From JAVBOF01 sp031550915 (GTDB taxonomy: Bacteria; Bacillota; Clostridia; Christensenellales; MGBC116941): a stretch of 8,196 bases of DNA. Location of the stretch: assembly GCA_031550915.1 (NCBI GenBank), contig JAVBOF010000107.1, positions 1 through 8,196 of the forward strand, in the 5' to 3' direction. The notes under the pieces are model-generated. The model ran no database searches. It was not told the DNA's origin and saw only the letters and a list, made by a program, of their open reading frames with translations. Positions 7,429-8,196 of this stretch are shown in pieces. The stretch's first letter is position 1. Each line of letters begins with the position of its first letter. Made by a program: the position numbers and the translations under genes.

Positions 7429-8196
7429 CTAAACCGCTTGCTGCGTATATTCATCGAATTTAACGCTGACCATCTTGGTCACACCCTTTTCTTCCATTGC
7501 CATTCCATACATCGTGTTGCAGTGTTCCATTGTACCCTTTCGGTGCGTAATGACAACAAATTGAGTCTTTTCAGCGTATTCAGCTAAAAACTCTGCAAAG
7601 GTATTTACATTTGCCTCATCGAGAGAAGCCTCTATCTCATCCAGCACACAGAAAGGCGTAGGTTTAAGCTTTAGCATCGCAAACAATATAGATATAGCCG
7701 TCAACGCCTTTTCGCCGCCGGACAGCAACGATATCAATTGCAGCTTTTTACCTGGGGGCTGTGCGACAATATCGATTTCGCTCTCCAGTATATTGCTCGC
7801 GTCACGCAATATCAGTTCTGCCCGACCTCCGCCAAAAAGTCTGTTGAATATAATATTGAAGTTTTTGTTTATCTTTTCAAACTGGATCGCAAATTTTCCT
7901 TTCATTATTTCCAAAAGGTCTGTTATCAGTTCATTCAAATCATCTCTTGCCTTTACAAGGTCTACTAGCTGAGAATTAAGGTATTCATATCGATCATGCA
8001 CATTGCGGTAATCCTCGACCGCATTCGGGTTTACGGGGCCAATACTCCGTATTTCATCTTTGATGCTTTCAATAGCTGATCGAGACTCTCCGATCATTAT
8101 CTTTCTTCTTAGTTTTTCTGCGTTCCCATAAGTCATTTCATAATCATCCCAGATACGGCTCTGCATATTTTCGTTATCCGCTTGGGCTTTTTCAAT
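7429..8196 (-). CDS. smc: Chromosome segregation ATPase SMC, C-terminal part (5' end outside window)
   Basis: SMC forms ring-shaped dimers that, with ScpA and ScpB, compact and separate bacterial chromosomes. Only the last 255 residues are present; the frame stays open through the window edge at 8196, so the ATG at 8166 is internal. Visible are the end of the returning coiled coil (about 1-50), the GPVNPNAVEDY segment (53-63), which in the family marks re-entry towards the head, a further helical stretch (about 64-112), and the C-terminal half of the ABC head: FGGGRAELIL (121-130), signature LLSGGEKALTA (157-167), Walker B FCVLDEIEASLDEANV (182-197) and the switch region VVITHRKGTME (214-224). 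The FGGG-A-L pattern and the FCVLDEIEASLDEANV Walker B are typical of bacterial SMC and differ from RecN, RecF and SbcC. The missing two thirds or more would hold Walker A, the outgoing coil and the hinge. It ends with TAG, 14 nt before ftsY, a gene pair common in Firmicutes. Confidence 0.95.
   Translation of the reverse strand: MEKAQADNENMQSRIWDDYEMTYGNAEKLRRKIMIGESRSAIESIKDEIRSIGPVNPNAVEDYRNVHDRYEYLNSQLVDLVKARDDLNELITDLLEIMKGKFAIQFEKINKNFNIIFNRLFGGGRAELILRDASNILESEIDIVAQPPGKKLQLISLLSGGEKALTAISILFAMLKLKPTPFCVLDEIEASLDEANVNTFAEFLAEYAEKTQFVVITHRKGTMEHCNTMYGMAMEEKGVTKMVSVKFDEYTQQAV

Noticed and set aside
8164..8166. ATG at 8166 (minus strand) as the start of a short SMC-like protein.
   Set aside because: The frame continues to the window edge with coiled-coil sequence typical of SMC, and an ABC head without Walker A would not be functional alone.

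Overview
This window looks like ordinary chromosome from a low-to-middle GC, Gram-positive-type bacterium, most likely a member of the Clostridia or a relative. This is an inference from four things: the smc-ftsY gene order, an FtsY without the long acidic N-terminal domain of the enterobacterial protein, clear GGAGG-type ribosome binding sites, and a uridine-kinase-like protein with a threonyl-tRNA-synthetase-like N-terminus, an architecture I associate mainly with Firmicutes and Thermotogae. I see no prophage, insertion sequence, CRISPR array, tRNA or rRNA, and the genome cannot be named from this stretch.

Two convergent gene blocks fill the window almost completely. On the plus strand, positions 2-6460 hold uvrB (5' end cut off by the window edge), uvrA and a 545-residue nucleoside-kinase-like gene. 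uvrB and uvrA overlap by 4 nt, and only 16 nt separate uvrA from the kinase, so the three are probably one transcription unit. On the minus strand, positions 8196-6509 hold the C-terminal third or less of smc, then ftsY after 14 nt, again probably one unit. The blocks meet in a 48-bp gap containing a 9-bp perfect inverted repeat that probably ends transcription, perhaps in both directions.

UvrA and UvrB together find and verify bulky DNA lesions in nucleotide excision repair. UvrC, which makes the incisions, is not in the window. SMC is the chromosome-organising ATPase and FtsY is the membrane receptor for the signal recognition particle. Both are housekeeping proteins with all expected motifs in the visible part.

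The least ordinary gene is the kinase. Its first ~210 residues follow the TGS and editing (N2) domains of threonyl-tRNA synthetase, but three of the four residues expected in the editing site are replaced, and a P-loop uridine-kinase-type domain follows. Its substrate and the purpose of the fused module are not evident from sequence. I found no convincing wholly new system here. Smaller observations are a SOS-box-like palindrome inside uvrB, and the absence of ylxM-ffh directly after ftsY.
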